NCBI GenBank assembly: GCA_903877135.1
Contig: CAIRCN010000014.1
Coordinates: forward strand, 62,001 to 126,000
Direction: 5' to 3'
Source of the DNA: an uncultured Opitutia bacterium
GTDB lineage: Bacteria > Verrucomicrobiota > Verrucomicrobiia > Opitutales > Opitutaceae
DNA: 64,000 bases
In this document: positions 62,607 to 64,000 of the stretch, piece by piece
Layout: every line of letters starts with the position of its first letter
How positions within the stretch are numbered: position 1 is the first letter of the stretch
Made by a program: the position numbers and the translations under genes
Notes under the pieces: model-generated
What the model saw: the letters and a program-made list of their open reading frames with translations, nothing else
Told to the model about the DNA's origin: nothing
The model's database searches: none

Positions 62607-64000
62607 ATGTCCAAGGGCTTCGCGTCCAATTACCGCATTGTCCTGCTTGCCGTTGGCATGCTCGGGTGCTTCGGCGTCCTGGGCACGCGACTGGTCTTTT
62701 TGCACGCGGTGGACCGCGAAAAATACCTGAACGTCATCGACCGCGCCCGCCGGCAGATCATCGTCGAAAAGGCGCGCCGCGGCGACATTCTTGACGCGCG
62801 TGGCAGCATCCTCGCCACCAGCCGCTCGCTCATCGTCCTCGGTGTCGATCCGCAGTCGCTGCGACGCGAGGATCAGAAGAAATGGCCGCAGCTCGCCGCG
62901 CTGATCGGGCTGCCACTCGCGGAGCTCACGCGGATCTTCAACACCAAGACGCGTCCCGCCGCCCCGATCTCGGCGCCAACGGCCACGCCGGCCGCGCATA
63001 CCGCGGGCTTCGTGATCAATTTTCCCTCGCTGACGGCAGATTCTTCCTCGGCCACACCGGTCGCTCCCGCCGCCGCTGCGGCCGATTCGGCCCCCGTGGC
63101 CGACGACGACACCGAGGTTGAAGAACAGGCGGACGAGAAAGGCGCGCACCAGATCCGCTGGGCGAAACTCAGTGAGTCAGTCGAGGAATCAACCTACGCG
63201 CAGGTCCAGAAACTCGGCGTCAAGGGCGTTTACGGCAGCCGCGTTTACCGCCGCGCCTATCCGCACAACGCCCTCGCGGCGCATGTCATCGGCTATGTCA
63301 ACAAACAGGGCGAGCCCGCCGCCGGCATCGAGCACTACGCCGACTTTTACCTGCACGGCCGCGACGGCTGGCGCGAGGGCGAGCGCGACGGCCTCCGCCG
63401 CGAGCTCGCGCAGTTCCGCACCCGCGAAGTCCCTGCCGCCGACGGCTACTCGGTGACGCTCTCGATCGACGCCACGGTGCAACATATCGCCGAGGAGGAG
63501 ATGGATTACCTCGCGAAAAAATTTCAGCCTGAGAAGGCGACGATCATCGTCAGCGACCCGCAGACGGGCTTCATCCTAGCACTCGCAAACTACCCGACCT
63601 TCAACCTTAACGAATATAACAAAGTCCCGAAGGTCGAGCAGGGCGCCCTGCGCAACATCGCTGTCGCCGACATGTATGAACCGGGTTCCTGCTTCAAGAT
63701 CGTCGCGGCGTCCGCCGCGTTGAACGAGGGGCTGGTGACGCCCAACACGATGTTCGACTGCTCGCTCTCGAAGGTCGACTACCGGGGCAAGTCGCGCAGC
63801 CTCGCGCCCGAGGACCACCATTTCGAGAATCCGCACGCGGTGCCAGTTTGGCAGATCATCAGCTACTCGAGTAACCGCGGTGCGGCGCAGCTCGCGATGC
63901 TGATGGGCGAGCAGAAATTCTACGACTACGCCCGTGCGTTCGGTTTTGGCCAGCGTAGCGGATTCCCCGTGGGTGGTGAAATTGACGGCATGATGGCGCC
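62607..64000 (+). CDS. ftsI: cell-division penicillin-binding protein, FtsI/PBP2-type (5' part)
   Basis: First 464 residues of a class B transpeptidase that cross-links septal peptidoglycan; the frame is open to the window end. An N-terminal membrane helix (YRIVLLAVGMLGCFGVLGTRLVFLH) and the pedestal motif ARRGDILDARGSILATS. The first active-site motif is S361-C-F-K364 (EPGSCFKI; usual FtsI has STFK) and the second is S421-S-N423. The KTG box lies beyond the window. Residues about 116-176 are a low-complexity Ala/Pro/Thr then acidic insert in the pedestal, absent from typical FtsI. Confidence 0.92.
   Translation, partial: MSKGFASNYRIVLLAVGMLGCFGVLGTRLVFLHAVDREKYLNVIDRARRQIIVEKARRGDILDARGSILATSRSLIVLGVDPQSLRREDQKKWPQLAALIGLPLAELTRIFNTKTRPAAPISAPTATPAAHTAGFVINFPSLTADSSSATPVAPAAAAADSAPVADDDTEVEEQADEKGAHQIRWAKLSESVEESTYAQVQKLGVKGVYGSRVYRRAYPHNALAAHVIGYVNKQGEPAAGIEHYADFYLHGRDGWREGERDGLRRELAQFRTREVPAADGYSVTLSIDATVQHIAEEEMDYLAKKFQPEKATIIVSDPQTGFILALANYPTFNLNEYNKVPKVEQGALRNIAVADMYEPGSCFKIVAASAALNEGLVTPNTMFDCSLSKVDYRGKSRSLAPEDHHFENPHAVPVWQIISYSSNRGAAQLAMLMGEQKFYDYARAFGFGQRSGFPVGGEIDGMMA

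Overview
This is a contiguous, gene-dense, GC-rich bacterial chromosome segment. The gene families point to a Gram-negative member of Verrucomicrobiota, most like Opitutaceae. The signs are an alternative complex III (ActA-F) operon, FloA with NfeD proteins, an HldD heptose epimerase, DUF2961/GH172 and GH52 carbohydrate enzymes, and Opitutus-style repeats. Taxonomy is inferred from gene content only. No tRNA, rRNA, CRISPR array or intact insertion sequence was seen.

Layout. 1-2160 is the end of a ribosomal/RNA polymerase operon (rpsD partial, rpoA, rplQ, terminator). 2.2-9.97 kb carries a zinc-ribbon protein, guaA, a secreted protein, the histidine genes hisD-hisC-hisB-hisH (hisB and hisH split by a palindromic REP-like element) and citrate synthase. 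10-16.2 kb holds pdxJ-acpS-hypothetical-nnr-dprA-GH172. 16.2-21.1 kb is a minus-strand lysR-MFS-U32 peptidase group; the U32 gene carries five in-frame heptanucleotide-repeat insertions. 21.2-23.7 kb has a small membrane protein and an ECF sigma/membrane protein/PDZ protein operon. 23.7-29 kb is mixed: DUF4199, a second REP-like element, a phosphodiesterase, Smr, TatA, phytanoyl-CoA dioxygenase, Rieske and aldose epimerase. 29.1-32.7 kb is an nfeD-nfeD-floA membrane-microdomain operon.

33-44.1 kb is a respiratory operon: ActA-ActF, a small membrane protein, then a CcoN-like subunit, a CcoO-like monoheme cytochrome and a second monoheme cytochrome. The CcoN-like protein keeps the fold but has lost five of the six haem/copper ligand histidines, four of them replaced by Gln and one by Arg. 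It is followed by a three-gene signalling operon (44.7-48.5 kb). The first gene is a histidine kinase with two c-type haem motifs outside the membrane and a cysteine-rich zinc-ribbon insert inside its ATPase domain. The other two are response regulators, each ending in a GcvH-like domain without the lipoyl lysine. The unusual respiratory and signalling blocks together are the most interesting part of the window.

48.9-64 kb is mostly housekeeping: hldD, proC, a REC-kinase protein, folD, an SH3-like secreted protein, a pseudouridine synthase, fabG-acpP-fabF, a truncated GH52 fragment, a hybrid kinase and rpmB. A degraded 3' remnant of a secreted-protein gene follows. The window ends in the start of the division/cell-wall cluster (MraZ operator, mraZ, small ORF, rsmH, ftsL-like, ftsI partial).
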